DNA of 56,368 bases, from positions 1 to 56,368 of the forward strand of contig DLAA01000040.1 of the NCBI GenBank assembly GCA_002493835.1, written 5' to 3'. This document shows positions 1 through 8,779 of the stretch, in pieces (the first letter of the stretch is position 1; each line of letters starts with the position of its first letter). The notes under the pieces are model-generated. The model ran no database searches. It was not told the origin of the DNA and saw nothing but the letters and a program-made list of their open reading frames with translations. This DNA is from Lachnospiraceae bacterium UBA7060. Its GTDB lineage: Bacteria; Bacillota; Clostridia; Lachnospirales; Lachnospiraceae. The translations under genes and the position numbers were made by a program.

Positions 1-13
1 TCGCGTTAGCGAC

Positions 14-46
14 TTGGTACAATTCAATTTGTATCAAATTCTTTTT
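14..46 (+). terminator. intrinsic terminator upstream of the integrase relic
   Basis: A 9-bp stem (14-22 with 29-37, one G-T pair) encloses a 6-nt loop and is followed by a T-rich run at 39-46. It probably ends a gene lying left of the window, leaving the integrase relic to be expressed on its own. Confidence 0.55.
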
Positions 47-76
47 GTTAGGAAATAACAGAAAGGAGTTGGCTTT

Positions 77-1213
77 ATGGGTAAAGATTTAAAAGGGAAA
101 GAACTTGGAGTAGGCATAAGTCAGAGAAAGGATGGATTGTATACAGCCCGATTTACAGGCAGAGACGGGAAACGCAAACAAAAATATTTCAAAAAGTTGT
201 AGGAATGCAGGAAGTGGATTGCAGATGCACAGTTTGAGGATGAGCATGGGGACATAAATGTTTCAGGCGATATGACAGTTGATGCATGGTTTGATTACTG
301 GATAGAAAACATAAAGGGACAAACAGTAAGAGATAATACGAAAAGAAATTATTTGGAACGATACGAAAAGAATATTAAACCAGTCATAGGCAGTATGCTT
401 ATTAAAGATGTTAAACCTCTTCACTGCCAAAATGTCCTGCTTAAAATGTCCAAATCATATTCAAATTCTATGATTGATTATTGCCGTATAGCTATGGGGG
501 CAATGTTTGAAGCGGCTGTGGAAAATGAAAAATGAATTGATTGAAAAGAACCCAGTTACAAAAAATGTAAAGTGTAAATCTGGAAAACCGCCAAAAGAAA
601 CAAGGGTTTTAACTATCGAAGAGCAAAAACTTTTTTTGAAACGGTTAAAAAATCCAGCATTTACAACCAGTGGGCATTCATTCTTCAAACAGGGTTACGA
701 ACTGGCGAGATAATAGGTCTTAGATGGTCAGATGTTGATTTCAAAAACAAAATTCTTCATATACGAAGAACGATGGAATACCGACACGATTTTGGTGAAT
801 GGAGAATTGGAGAGCCTAAGACTCAAAGTGGCGTTCGTGATATTCCTCTTACACAAGAGGCAATACGGATTTTGAAAGAGCAGAAAAATAAAATCCGGGC
901 AATGAAGGTTATAGTCGCTGACTTTTCTGAACAGGTTTTTCTCTGTAAAGATGGTACGCCAACAAAAAATAGTGCATATGATACAAAGCTATATTATTAC
1001 TGTGACAAAATAGGAATGAAACATTTTTCCATGCACACATTAAGACATACGTTCGCCACAAGGTGCATTGAAGCTGGAATGAAGCCAAAGACTTTGCAGA
1101 CGATTTTGGGGCACTCCAATATAGGAATTACCATGAATCTGTATGTCCATGTAACAGATGTTGAAAAAGAAAAGGAAATGCGAAACATCGAGGATATGAT
1201 TAAAATTATTTAA
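77..1213 (+). pseudogene. tyrosine recombinase (integrase) pseudogene of a Tn916-like/phage type
   Basis: A site-specific tyrosine recombinase readable only by stitching three frames. ATG 77 follows a GAAAGGAG ribosome site. The N-terminal arm-binding segment reads MGKDLKGKELGVG and then hits an in-frame TAG at 200-202, where a CAG codon is the likely ancestor (one base change). Reading resumes through the SAM-like core-binding domain to about 522, where a perfect 7-bp tandem duplication (AAATGAA at 523-529 and 530-536) shifts the frame. A missing T in the run at 660-662 shifts it again. The last frame carries the catalytic domain: the first Arg in LRTGEIIGLRW, the box II HTLRHTFATR, LGHSN, and the nucleophile Tyr in MNLYVHVT. 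Three independent lesions make sequencing error unlikely. The gene looks AT-richer than its neighbours, which fits transfer with an integrative element. It cannot produce active recombinase as it stands. Confidence 0.9.
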
Positions 1214-1215
1214 GA

Positions 1216-1239
1216 ATTGGTGTAGTAATTGGTGTAGTA
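1216..1239. repeat. 12-bp perfect tandem repeat after the integrase stop
   Basis: ATTGGTGTAGTA occurs twice head-to-tail, starting 3 bp after the recombinase stop codon. Short direct repeats next to an integrase gene can be arm-type recombinase binding sites or att-flanking sequence, so this may mark the element end. That role is inferred from position only. Confidence 0.5.
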
Positions 1240-1302
1240 AAAATATAGAGAAAGGCAGAAACCCTTGAAATAAAAGGATTTTTGAATGGTAAATGGCAGC
1301 GT

Positions 1303-2301
1303 ATGAAAATAGTGTTTATGGGAACGCCGGATTTTGCGGTGGGCGCATTAGAGGCGCTTATTGAGGCAGGCCATCAGATTGCAGCGGTGGTGACCCAGCC
1401 TGACAAGCCAAAGGGCAGGGGGAAGGAAGTGCAGATGACGCCTGTGAAGGTGTGTGCGCTGGCACATGATATTCCGGTTTTTCAGCCTGTGAAGATTAAG
1501 GAGTTTGAGGCGGTGCAGAAGCTTCGGGAGTATGCGGCTGATATTTTTGTGGTAGCGGCTTTCGGACAGATTCTTTCGGAGGAGATTTTGGAGATGCCAA
1601 AGTTTGGCTGCGTCAATATTCATGCCTCTCTTTTACCGAAATACCGCGGTGCGGGGCCGATTCAGTGGGCCATCATCAATGGAGAAAAAATAACAGGCGT
1701 TACTATTATGCAGATGGAAAAAGGATTGGATACTGGAGATATGTTGTTTCAGACGGAGGTGGATATTGCACCGAGAGAGACGGCCGATACGCTGCATGAC
1801 AAGCTTAAGGAGGCAGGCGCCAGGCTGATTGTGGAAGCCCTTCCCCAAATTGAGGCGGGGGCGGTGGTTCCTGTCAAACAAAAGGATGAGGAGTCATGCT
1901 ATGCCAGGATGCTGACGAAGTCCATGGGAAAAATTGACTGGAGTCAGAGCGCAAAGAAGCTGGACTGTCTGATCCGCGGTCTGATTTCCTGGCCGGGAGC
2001 TTCCACGGTTTATCGGGGAAAGATTCTGAAAATTTGGGAGGAGGAAGTTGCTGCAGAGAAAGGAATGACCGAAGGAGAAGGGAGCTTTTTACAGAGTGGC
2101 GGCGAGTTTTCTAAGAATGCGGCACCGGGCACTGTGGTCCGTGTGGACAAAGATGCTTTCTATGTGCAGACCGGCGATGGGATTCTCAAGATATTGTCGG
2201 TGCAGCCGGAGGGGAAAAAGCGTATGCCGGTGAAAGATTTTCTGCTGGGATATCAGGTACATGCCGGCGATTCAATGGAGATGACTGAGAAGAACTTCTA
2301 G
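1303..2301 (+). CDS. fmt: methionyl-tRNA formyltransferase
   Basis: Transfers a formyl group from 10-formyl-tetrahydrofolate to Met-tRNA(fMet) for translation initiation in the cytosol. The start MKIVFMGTPDFAV is the usual Fmt N-terminus. An upstream in-frame TTG at 1282 would add seven residues with no family support, although an AAAAGGA lies nearer to it. The catalytic Asn/His/Asp set is present in FGCVNIHASLLPKYRG and in GLDTGD, and the C-terminal OB-like tRNA-binding domain is complete. At 332 residues it is slightly longer than usual because of a Gly/Glu/Ser-rich insert near residues 250-275. Its common partner def is not upstream: the integrase relic sits there instead, so the natural promoter or operon link may have been lost. 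Part of the run fmt - peptidase - rsmB - rlmN. Confidence 0.95.
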   Translation: MKIVFMGTPDFAVGALEALIEAGHQIAAVVTQPDKPKGRGKEVQMTPVKVCALAHDIPVFQPVKIKEFEAVQKLREYAADIFVVAAFGQILSEEILEMPKFGCVNIHASLLPKYRGAGPIQWAIINGEKITGVTIMQMEKGLDTGDMLFQTEVDIAPRETADTLHDKLKEAGARLIVEALPQIEAGAVVPVKQKDEESCYARMLTKSMGKIDWSQSAKKLDCLIRGLISWPGASTVYRGKILKIWEEEVAAEKGMTEGEGSFLQSGGEFSKNAAPGTVVRVDKDAFYVQTGDGILKILSVQPEGKKRMPVKDFLLGYQVHAGDSMEMTEKNF

Positions 2302-2317
2302 CGGTTTGCGGCAGAGG
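2288..2317. repeat. dispersed intergenic motif, copy A
   Basis: The motif gaacttctagcggtttgcgg overlaps the fmt stop codon. Similar strings built on GAAGTTCTA + G/C-rich + CAGCAGAGG occur near 3123, 3185 and 32410. It looks like a short intergenic repeat family. Confidence 0.35.
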
Positions 2318-2394
2318 ACCTTTCGCTGAAAAGTCATAAATAGCAGACCAGAGAATACCGAAGAGGCATTCTCGGAAACAGGAGGGATAAAAGT

Positions 2395-3114
2395 ATGGGA
2401 TATTATGGTTATGGATACGGGTATTATTTTGATCCGACTTATTTTCTGGTTTTGATCGGAGCGGTGCTCTGCATTTGGGCGCAGTCACGGGTCAGTTCCA
2501 CTTATTCAAAATATTCTCGGGTACAGAGCAGGACGGGCATGACGGGAGCTCAGGCGGCTCAGAGAATACTGCAGATGTCGGGGATTTATGATGTGCGTAT
2601 AGAGCATGTGAGAGGAAGTCTTACGGACCATTATGATCCAGCGCACAAGGTGCTGAGGCTCTCTGATGCTGTGTACGCGTCCACCTCTGTGGCGGCAATC
2701 GGGGTTGCGGCTCACGAGTGTGGTCATGCGGTACAGCACGATAAAGGCTATGCGCCCTTGAAAATTCGGACGGCACTAGTGCCCGCAGCGAACATTGGTT
2801 CTAAAGCAGGTATACCATTGATTATTCTGGGAGCGCTTTTGGGTATGAATCAGACGCTGATCCAGATTGGCATCTGGGTGTTCGCGCTTGCAGTGCTTTT
2901 TCAGGTGGTGACACTGCCTGTGGAGTTTAATGCTTCCGGCAGAGCCCTTGCCATGCTTGGAGACTACGGCATGCTGGAGAGAGATGAGGCGGCAGGATGC
3001 AGGAAGGTTTTGAGTGCGGCCGCATTGACTTACGTCGCGGCGGCAGCTTCAGCGATTCTGCAGCTTTTGAGGCTGGTGCTTCTGTTCGGGAACAATGACC
3101 GGAGACGGGATTAG
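2395..3114 (+). CDS. membrane zinc metallopeptidase, YugP family
   Basis: Integral-membrane zinc-dependent peptidase of the YugP/DUF-type neutral zinc metallopeptidase family; the physiological substrate is not known. It opens with a Gly/Tyr-rich stretch, then a membrane segment at about residues 16-30. The zinc-binding HECGH lies at residues 107-111, within the expected AAHECGHAVQH context. Two hydrophobic stretches follow at about 138-180 and 206-231. The 239-residue length is typical. The ATG is preceded by an AGGAGG site about 10 bp upstream. Position between fmt and rsmB is a common Clostridia arrangement and suggests co-transcription, perhaps with an envelope or protein-quality role. 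Confidence 0.88.
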   Translation: MGYYGYGYGYYFDPTYFLVLIGAVLCIWAQSRVSSTYSKYSRVQSRTGMTGAQAAQRILQMSGIYDVRIEHVRGSLTDHYDPAHKVLRLSDAVYASTSVAAIGVAAHECGHAVQHDKGYAPLKIRTALVPAANIGSKAGIPLIILGALLGMNQTLIQIGIWVFALAVLFQVVTLPVEFNASGRALAMLGDYGMLERDEAAGCRKVLSAAALTYVAAAASAILQLLRLVLLFGNNDRRRD

Positions 3115-3120
3115 GGTGAA

Positions 3121-3147
3121 AAGAAGTTCTAGCCGTTCACAGCAAAA
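3121..3147. repeat. dispersed intergenic motif, copy B
   Basis: The motif gaagttctagccgttcacag lies just after the peptidase stop and matches copies A, C and D in order and spacing. Confidence 0.35.
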
Positions 3148-3182
3148 CTGTGGCATGTGGATTAGCGTGGGAAGCGTGCGAT

Positions 3183-3246
3183 AGGAAGTTCTAAGGCTTA
3201 CAGCAGAGGCAGCTTCGCAAATTCAGCAAAGCTGACTTGGAACTTC
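3183..3246 (+). repeat. dispersed motif copy C inside a long inverted repeat ahead of rsmB
   Basis: The motif gaagttctaaggcttacagc (from 3185) forms the left arm of an inverted repeat: GAAGTTC near 3185 pairs with GAACTTC near 3240, and CAGCTT/AAGCTG pair inside. A second small hairpin (CTGTG-TTTCG-CACAG) follows directly before the rsmB ribosome site. Together they make a folded 5' region for rsmB, of unknown effect. Confidence 0.4.
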
Positions 3247-3272
3247 TGTGTTTCGCACAGGAGAATTTGAGC

Positions 3273-4646
3273 ATGGCAAATATCAATGTACGGGAGGTAG
3301 TTCTGGATATATTGCTGGAACTGTCTGGGAAAAGTGAATACAGTAATGTCTTGATTGCTGGTGTTTTGGATAAATATGACTATTTGGACGCGAGGCAGAA
3401 AGCCTTCATCAAGCGTGTGGGCGAGGGAACTATTGAGCGGAGGATTCAGCTGGATTATGTGCTGGATCAATATTCAAAAACACCTGTTATAAAAATGAAG
3501 CCTCTGATCAGGGAATTACTTCGGATGAGTGTCTATCAACTTCTTTTTATGAGGCATATTCCAGACTCAGCAGTTTGCAATGAGGCGGTGAAGCTGGCGA
3601 AAAAGCGGGGCTTTCAGTCTTTACAGGGGTTTGTGAACGGCGTGCTTAGAAATATAGCCAGAGGGAGAGAGACGATTGTCTGGCCGGATGCAGACAGGGA
3701 TCCAGCCGCAAGGCTGTCTGTCCTGTATTCCATGCCGCGCTGGCTGGTGGAGATGTTTTCAAAAAACTATGGGACAGAGAATTGTGAGAAGATTCTGGCA
3801 GCTTTTTTAGAGAGAGGGATGGTAAGCGTCCGCCTGGATGAGATGCTTTCAGGGCAGGAACAGGAAACTCTTCTTGCCGCCTGGGAAGCTTCTGGGGTAC
3901 AGGTGAAAAGGCATCCGTATCTCCCCTATGCTGTGACCATGCGGGGAGCAGACGGCATCCGCAGCTTGAAAGGGTATCAAGAGGGAAAATTTGTGGTGCA
4001 GGATGTCAGCTCTATGCTTGCGGTGGAGGCGGCGGGTATAAGTCTTGGCGATACTGTGCTGGATGTCTGCGCTGCGCCCGGCGGCAAGGCTCTTCACGCC
4101 GCTTTGAAACTGCAGGGGACAGGACAAGTCATTGCCTGCGATGTGAGTCAATATAAAACAGGCAAAATTGAGGAAAACCTGGCTCGCTTGCACCTGAGGA
4201 ATGTGTCTGTCAGGGTGCAGGATGCGAGAAGGAGAGAGCCTTCCCTGGTGGGTGCTGCGGATGTTCTGTTGGCGGATGTGCCTTGTTCCGGTCTGGGAGT
4301 GATCGGTCATAAGCAGGATATCAAGTATCGGGTAACAAGAGAGTCTCTGGAGCAAATACAGGTGTTACAGAAAGAAATAATAACAAATGTTGTTGATTAT
4401 ATCAAACCAGGCGGGATCTTACTGTACAGCACTTGTACCATAAATCCCGCAGAGAATGAGGAGATGGCGGTTTGGATCAGCTCTGCCTTCGGTTTGGAGT
4501 CTGTGAGCATGGCAGAAAATCTGCCATCTGTGTTTGAGAAAGAGGCAGGGCGGGGAATGCTTCAGCTTTTGCCGGGAATACATGGAACGGACGGCTTTTT
4601 TATGGCGAAGTTCCGAAAACCGGAGAGAAGGACTGAAAAAGGATAA
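3273..4646 (+). CDS. rsmB: 16S rRNA (cytosine(967)-C(5))-methyltransferase
   Basis: SAM-dependent methyltransferase that makes m5C967 in 16S rRNA. The ATG at 3273 (MANINVREVV) is chosen over one 36 bp upstream because AGGAGA at 3258-3263 is correctly spaced for it. An N-terminal NusB-like RNA-binding domain (about residues 1-140) precedes the Rossmann methyltransferase. The SAM motif is DVCAAPGGKA, the motif IV Cys is in DVPCSGLGV, and the motif VI Cys is in LYSTCTINPAENEE. The length of 457 residues is typical. The stop lies 20 bp before rlmN, so the two rRNA/tRNA methyltransferases are probably co-transcribed. Confidence 0.94.
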   Translation: MANINVREVVLDILLELSGKSEYSNVLIAGVLDKYDYLDARQKAFIKRVGEGTIERRIQLDYVLDQYSKTPVIKMKPLIRELLRMSVYQLLFMRHIPDSAVCNEAVKLAKKRGFQSLQGFVNGVLRNIARGRETIVWPDADRDPAARLSVLYSMPRWLVEMFSKNYGTENCEKILAAFLERGMVSVRLDEMLSGQEQETLLAAWEASGVQVKRHPYLPYAVTMRGADGIRSLKGYQEGKFVVQDVSSMLAVEAAGISLGDTVLDVCAAPGGKALHAALKLQGTGQVIACDVSQYKTGKIEENLARLHLRNVSVRVQDARRREPSLVGAADVLLADVPCSGLGVIGHKQDIKYRVTRESLEQIQVLQKEIITNVVDYIKPGGILLYSTCTINPAENEEMAVWISSAFGLESVSMAENLPSVFEKEAGRGMLQLLPGIHGTDGFFMAKFRKPERRTEKG

Positions 4647-4666
4647 GGAAAAGAAAGCGGATTCGT

Positions 4667-5713
4667 ATGGAGACTAAAGATATCAAATCCCTCACCTTGG
4701 AAGAGCTGAAGGCGGAGATGGCAGTTATCGGAGAAAAGCCGTTTCGGGCGGTGCAGCTGTATGAGTGGATGCATAGAAAACTTTCGCGCGGGTTTGCGGA
4801 AATGAGCAATATTCCAATGGCTATGAAAGAGAAATGTGGGGAAAACTATACTTATACGGCGCTCCGGACAGTGTCCGTGCAAGAGTCCGCTGTGGACGGT
4901 ACGAAAAAGTATCTGTTTGCCCTGGGAGATGGCAATATGGTGGAGAGCGTGTGGATGCGCTATAAACACGGTAATTCGGTCTGTATTTCCTCACAGGTGG
5001 GGTGCCGTATGGGCTGCCGCTTCTGCGCTTCTACACTGGATGGCCTGGTGAGGAATCTTTTGCCTTCGGAGATGCTGGACCAGATATATGCCATTACTTT
5101 GGAGACAGGAGAGCGGGTATCCAATGTGGTGGTGATGGGGAGCGGTGAGCCTCTTGACAATTACGAGAATCTTCTGCGTTTCATTACCTTACTCACAGAT
5201 GCGAATGGGTTAAATATCAGTCAGCGGAACGTGACGGTTTCTACCTGCGGTATTGTGCCGAAGATGCGAAAGCTGGCGGAGGAAAAGCTGCAGATCACCC
5301 TGGCACTCTCCCTTCATGCGGCGGCAGATGAAAAAAGGCGGGAATTGATGCCTATTGCTCATCGGTATTCTCTGGAGGAGCTCATGGCGTGCTGTGCATA
5401 TTATTTTGAGCAAACGGGGCGGCGGATCACTTTTGAGTACAGTCTGGTGCGGGATGTGAATGACACGAGACAGGATGCGGAGACGCTGGCGCTTTTGATC
5501 CGTGGGCTAAATTGTCATGTGAATCTGATACCGGTCAATCCTGTCAAGGAGAGGAATTACGTACAGTCCGAGAGAAAGGCAGTGGAGGCTTTTGCCGCGC
5601 TTTTAGCAAAGAAAGGGATAAATGCTACCATACGCCGGGAGATGGGACGTGATATTGATGGGGCTTGTGGGCAGTTAAGAAGGCGTTATATAGAGGAGAT
5701 GAAAGAGCGTTGA
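4667..5713 (+). CDS. rlmN: dual-specificity 23S rRNA A2503 / tRNA A37 C2-methyltransferase
   Basis: Radical-SAM enzyme that adds a C2 methyl group to A2503 of 23S rRNA and A37 of some tRNAs. The [4Fe-4S]-binding CX3CX2C motif is at C113, C117 and C120 (GCRMGCRFCAST). The catalytic C-terminal Cys is in GACGQLRRRY near residue 336, with the other expected near residue 117 context and the MGSGEPL motif present. All 348 residues look intact. It needs an Fe-S cluster, presumably from the SufCB pair in this window. The 3' end contributes the left arm of an 8-bp inverted repeat (GAAAGAGC 5701-5708 with GCTCTTTC 5729-5736) that may act as a weak terminator and overlaps the next promoter. Confidence 0.95.
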   Translation: METKDIKSLTLEELKAEMAVIGEKPFRAVQLYEWMHRKLSRGFAEMSNIPMAMKEKCGENYTYTALRTVSVQESAVDGTKKYLFALGDGNMVESVWMRYKHGNSVCISSQVGCRMGCRFCASTLDGLVRNLLPSEMLDQIYAITLETGERVSNVVVMGSGEPLDNYENLLRFITLLTDANGLNISQRNVTVSTCGIVPKMRKLAEEKLQITLALSLHAAADEKRRELMPIAHRYSLEELMACCAYYFEQTGRRITFEYSLVRDVNDTRQDAETLALLIRGLNCHVNLIPVNPVKERNYVQSERKAVEAFAALLAKKGINATIRREMGRDIDGACGQLRRRYIEEMKER

Positions 5714-5726
5714 ATATTTAATAGAC

Positions 5727-5755
5727 TTGCTCTTTCACATGAAATATGCTAACAT
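5727..5755 (+). promoter_or_regulatory. sigma-A-type promoter for stp
   Basis: TTGCTC (5727-5732) and TAACAT (5750-5755) are 17 bp apart, about 38 bp before the GTG start of stp. The -35 box lies in the right arm of the inverted repeat that closes rlmN. Confidence 0.5.
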
Positions 5756-5793
5756 TGGTAAATGGTAAAATATGTAAAACGGAGGAATAAGCC

Positions 5794-6549
5794 GTGCTCA
5801 GGTCTTATGCGCTGACAGATATCGGGCGAAAAAGACAAGTGAATCAGGATTATATTTACACTTCCGAGACGCCTGTGGGTAATCTGCCAAATCTCTTTAT
5901 TGTGGCGGACGGTATGGGCGGCCATAAGGCGGGAGACTATGCTTCCGGTCTGGCTGTTGAGACCGTAGTGGAGGAGGCAGGGGCTTCTGTTGAGAAAAAT
6001 CCGGTGAAGATACTAGACCATGCGATTGCCCGGGCAAACGAAGTGCTAAGAGAGCGGGCAAGCGAGAATTTTGCGTTGAGTGGAATGGGGACTACGCTGG
6101 TGGCGGCTACCTGCATCGGCAGATTCCTGGAAGTGGCAAACGTAGGAGACAGCAGGCTCTATGTAGCGGGAGATGAGCTTGTGCAGATAACGGAGGACCA
6201 TTCTCTGGTGGAGGAGATGGTTCGTATGGGCGGAATTGGCCGGGAAGAGGCCAGACACCATCCGGATAAAAACATTATCACCCGTGCACTTGGTGCGAGG
6301 GATGATGTGGAGGCGGATTTCTTTAATCTGCAATTACAGACAGGAGATATGGTTTTACTTTGTTCAGATGGTTTGACTAACATGGTGGATGACGAGACGA
6401 TATGCCGGATTTTGAAAAATGGCAGAAGCCTCAAGGACAGGGTAGAAGAACTGGTAGATACGGCCAATCAAAACGGTGGCAGGGACAATATATCGGTGAT
6501 CGTTATCGAACCGTTAGCAGACGAGGCGTCGTATGAGGAGTCACATTGA
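5794..6549 (+). CDS. Stp1/PrpC-type PP2C serine/threonine phosphatase
   Basis: Metal-dependent protein phosphatase that removes phosphate from targets of the PASTA kinase encoded next. It has all PP2C signatures: DIGRKRQVNQDY, the metal-binding DGMGGH, GTTLVAA, NVGDSRLYV, EDHSLV, CSDGLTNMV and GRDNISVI. The 251-residue length is standard. The start is GTG, preceded by GGAGG at 5781-5785. Stp plus PrkC is a conserved pair controlling cell-wall growth, division and germination in Firmicutes. The two genes are separated by 116 bp that can fold into alternative structures, so they may be translated at different levels. Confidence 0.94.
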   Translation: MLRSYALTDIGRKRQVNQDYIYTSETPVGNLPNLFIVADGMGGHKAGDYASGLAVETVVEEAGASVEKNPVKILDHAIARANEVLRERASENFALSGMGTTLVAATCIGRFLEVANVGDSRLYVAGDELVQITEDHSLVEEMVRMGGIGREEARHHPDKNIITRALGARDDVEADFFNLQLQTGDMVLLCSDGLTNMVDDETICRILKNGRSLKDRVEELVDTANQNGGRDNISVIVIEPLADEASYEESH

Positions 6550-6571
6550 CGTACTGATTTTTCATACAGAT

Positions 6572-6650
6572 ATTTGCAAAGGAGCGTTGCAAATAATACT
6601 GATGTCAGATGTAGATTTGAGATTTAGGCGCCTCCATCGTGAAACGCTCC
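6572..6650 (+). promoter_or_regulatory. two mutually exclusive hairpins between stp and prkC
   Basis: ATTTGCAA (6572-6579) and TTGCAAAT (6587-6594) are perfect 8-bp arms around the 7-nt loop AGGAGCG. The loop and part of the right arm (GGAGCGTT 6581-6588) are perfectly complementary to AACGCTCC (6643-6650), six bases before the prkC ribosome site. Either the local hairpin or the long-range pairing can form, or a pseudoknot. The geometry suggests control of prkC; this is inference. Confidence 0.45.
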
Positions 6651-6665
6651 GGAATGAGGTAGAGC

Positions 6666-8774
6666 ATGATTAAGATTGGAATGATGATAGCAGAGCGGTA
6701 TGAGATTTTGGAAAAGATTGGTACCGGCGGCATGTCAGATGTATACAAGGCGAAGGATCATAAGCTAAACCGCTTTGTAGCGGTGAAGGTTTTAAAGCAG
6801 GAATTTAGTGAAAACGCCAATTTTGTTTCGAAGTTCCGAATTGAGGCTCAAGCGGCGGCAGGGTTGATGCACCCCAATATTGTCAATGTTTATGATGTGG
6901 GCGAAGAGGGGGAAAATCATTATATTGTCATGGAACTGGTGGAGGGTATTACCCTCAAGAAATATATTGAGAAAAAGGCAAGGCTTTCGGTCAAGGAAGC
7001 TGTCAGTATCGCTATTCAGGTGTCCATGGGAATTGAGGCGGCTCACAATAATCACATCATTCACAGAGATATTAAACCTCAGAATATCATTATTTCCAAG
7101 GAGGGCAAAGTGAAGGTGACGGACTTTGGCATCGCAAAGGCCGCTACCAGCAATACTATTACATCCAATGTCATGGGTTCTGTGCACTATACATCACCGG
7201 AGCAGGCCAGAGGTGGTTATAGTGATGAAAAGAGTGACATTTATTCCCTGGGTATCACTATGTTTGAAATGCTCACAGGAAGGGTGCCTTTCAACGGGGA
7301 AACTACAGTGGCCATAGCAATCAAGCATATTCAGGAGGAGTTTCCCTCTCCCAGAGAGTACGTACCGGAGATTCCGATCTGTGTGGAACAGATTGTCTTT
7401 AAATGCTGTCAGAAGAGTCCGGACAGGAGATATCAGTCCATGTCGGAACTGATTGTTGATTTGAAACAGTCGCTGATCAGTCCAGATGAGGACTTTGTCA
7501 AGGTGAATGATCCCGACGAAGAGGCTTCTACCCGTATGATCACAGATAGAGATATGGTGCAGATCAAGCGGCAATCGGAAAACCGGGATTCTATGGACGA
7601 GGCGATGCGTTTGAGGAAAGATGTCAGGGACAGGGACAGCAGCCGCCGTTATGAGGAAGATGAGGACGAGGACTGGGATGACGACGAGGAAGATTACGAT
7701 CCCAAAATGGAGAAAATTACAACTATATTGGCGGTTGTTGCGGCGCTTCTGATTGGCTGTATTCTTATTTTCTTGGTTGGCAGAACCATGGGTGTATTTT
7801 CCTTTGGCGGTGATCAGGAGGCGGACACGAAGGAGCAGGAGACAGAGCAGGTTGAGATGATCCGTGTGGTTGGAATGCATGTGGATGAGGCCAAACGACT
7901 GCTTTTGGAACTGGAACTGACACCGGAGATCAAATATGAGGTGAGCACTTCCTACGATGCAGGAACCGTGCTTCGCGCGAGTGTGCAGGACGGCTTAATG
8001 ATAGACAAGGGGACAAATATTATTCTCACAGTGGCGGAGGCTGCGGAAGGGGTACAGGTTCCTGATGCGACAGGGAAATCCCAGACGGAGGCAACCTCTC
8101 TTTTGGAAAAGGAAGGGTTTGTAGTAAATGCGGTGGAGAGCCATGATGCTGCGGTGGAGAAGGGCATTGTGATCTCCCAATCTCCTGAGGCGGGAACCAC
8201 AGCCTCTGAAGGTTCCAGCATAACGATACGTGTCAGCCTGGGGGCTGAGGACAATAAGGTCAGGGTGCCAGACGTGGTTGGGATGACGGAGATGGATGCC
8301 ATTGCCACCTTGACGGAGAGTGGCCTTCCGGTGGGAAATGTCACGGAGACTACCCATGAGGATGAAGCTCTTACGGATAAAGTATGCTATCAGAGTTATT
8401 CGGTAGGTTCTTATGTGGATAAAGGTACGTCTGTAGATTTGCGGATCAGCACCGGTCCGTCCCAGAAGACCTATCGTTATGCGGAAGGAATTACAGCGCC
8501 TACAGAAGATGCTTCCTATCAGAATGGCATGGAGGTAGCGGTGACGCTCACTACTTTGGATGGCACGCAGTTATTGAGTACCCGGACAACCTCTTTTCCG
8601 GTTGCGGTGAATTATACTGGGATCAAATCCGCTGGGGGAACCATTCGTTTCACATTTACTGTACAGACGGCACCAACAATTATAACTGACCCGGAGACCG
8701 GAGAGACAACTACCGAGGGCGGTGGCTCGGAGCAGAAGACGGTGGAGAGACAGGTCAGCTTTACGGAAGAGTAA
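6666..8774 (+). CDS. prkC: PASTA-domain Ser/Thr protein kinase
   Basis: Transmembrane eukaryotic-type kinase that senses muropeptides or lipid II outside and phosphorylates cytosolic targets. The kinase domain spans about residues 11-270: GTGGMSDVY loop, VAVK Lys41, HRDIKPQN with catalytic Asp135, DFG Asp153, and the Thr-rich activation loop ending in GSVHYTSPEQA. A charged juxtamembrane linker (330-350, Asp/Glu-rich) leads to one membrane helix at about 351-372. Three extracellular PASTA repeats follow at about 397-457, 461-528 and 533-600, then a roughly 100-residue Thr-rich tail. GAGGT upstream supports ATG 6666. The rsgA start is only 5 bp beyond the stop, so the two are coupled. Confidence 0.95.
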   Translation: MIKIGMMIAERYEILEKIGTGGMSDVYKAKDHKLNRFVAVKVLKQEFSENANFVSKFRIEAQAAAGLMHPNIVNVYDVGEEGENHYIVMELVEGITLKKYIEKKARLSVKEAVSIAIQVSMGIEAAHNNHIIHRDIKPQNIIISKEGKVKVTDFGIAKAATSNTITSNVMGSVHYTSPEQARGGYSDEKSDIYSLGITMFEMLTGRVPFNGETTVAIAIKHIQEEFPSPREYVPEIPICVEQIVFKCCQKSPDRRYQSMSELIVDLKQSLISPDEDFVKVNDPDEEASTRMITDRDMVQIKRQSENRDSMDEAMRLRKDVRDRDSSRRYEEDEDEDWDDDEEDYDPKMEKITTILAVVAALLIGCILIFLVGRTMGVFSFGGDQEADTKEQETEQVEMIRVVGMHVDEAKRLLLELELTPEIKYEVSTSYDAGTVLRASVQDGLMIDKGTNIILTVAEAAEGVQVPDATGKSQTEATSLLEKEGFVVNAVESHDAAVEKGIVISQSPEAGTTASEGSSITIRVSLGAEDNKVRVPDVVGMTEMDAIATLTESGLPVGNVTETTHEDEALTDKVCYQSYSVGSYVDKGTSVDLRISTGPSQKTYRYAEGITAPTEDASYQNGMEVAVTLTTLDGTQLLSTRTTSFPVAVNYTGIKSAGGTIRFTFTVQTAPTIITDPETGETTTEGGGSEQKTVERQVSFTEE

Positions 8775-8779
8775 GGAAT

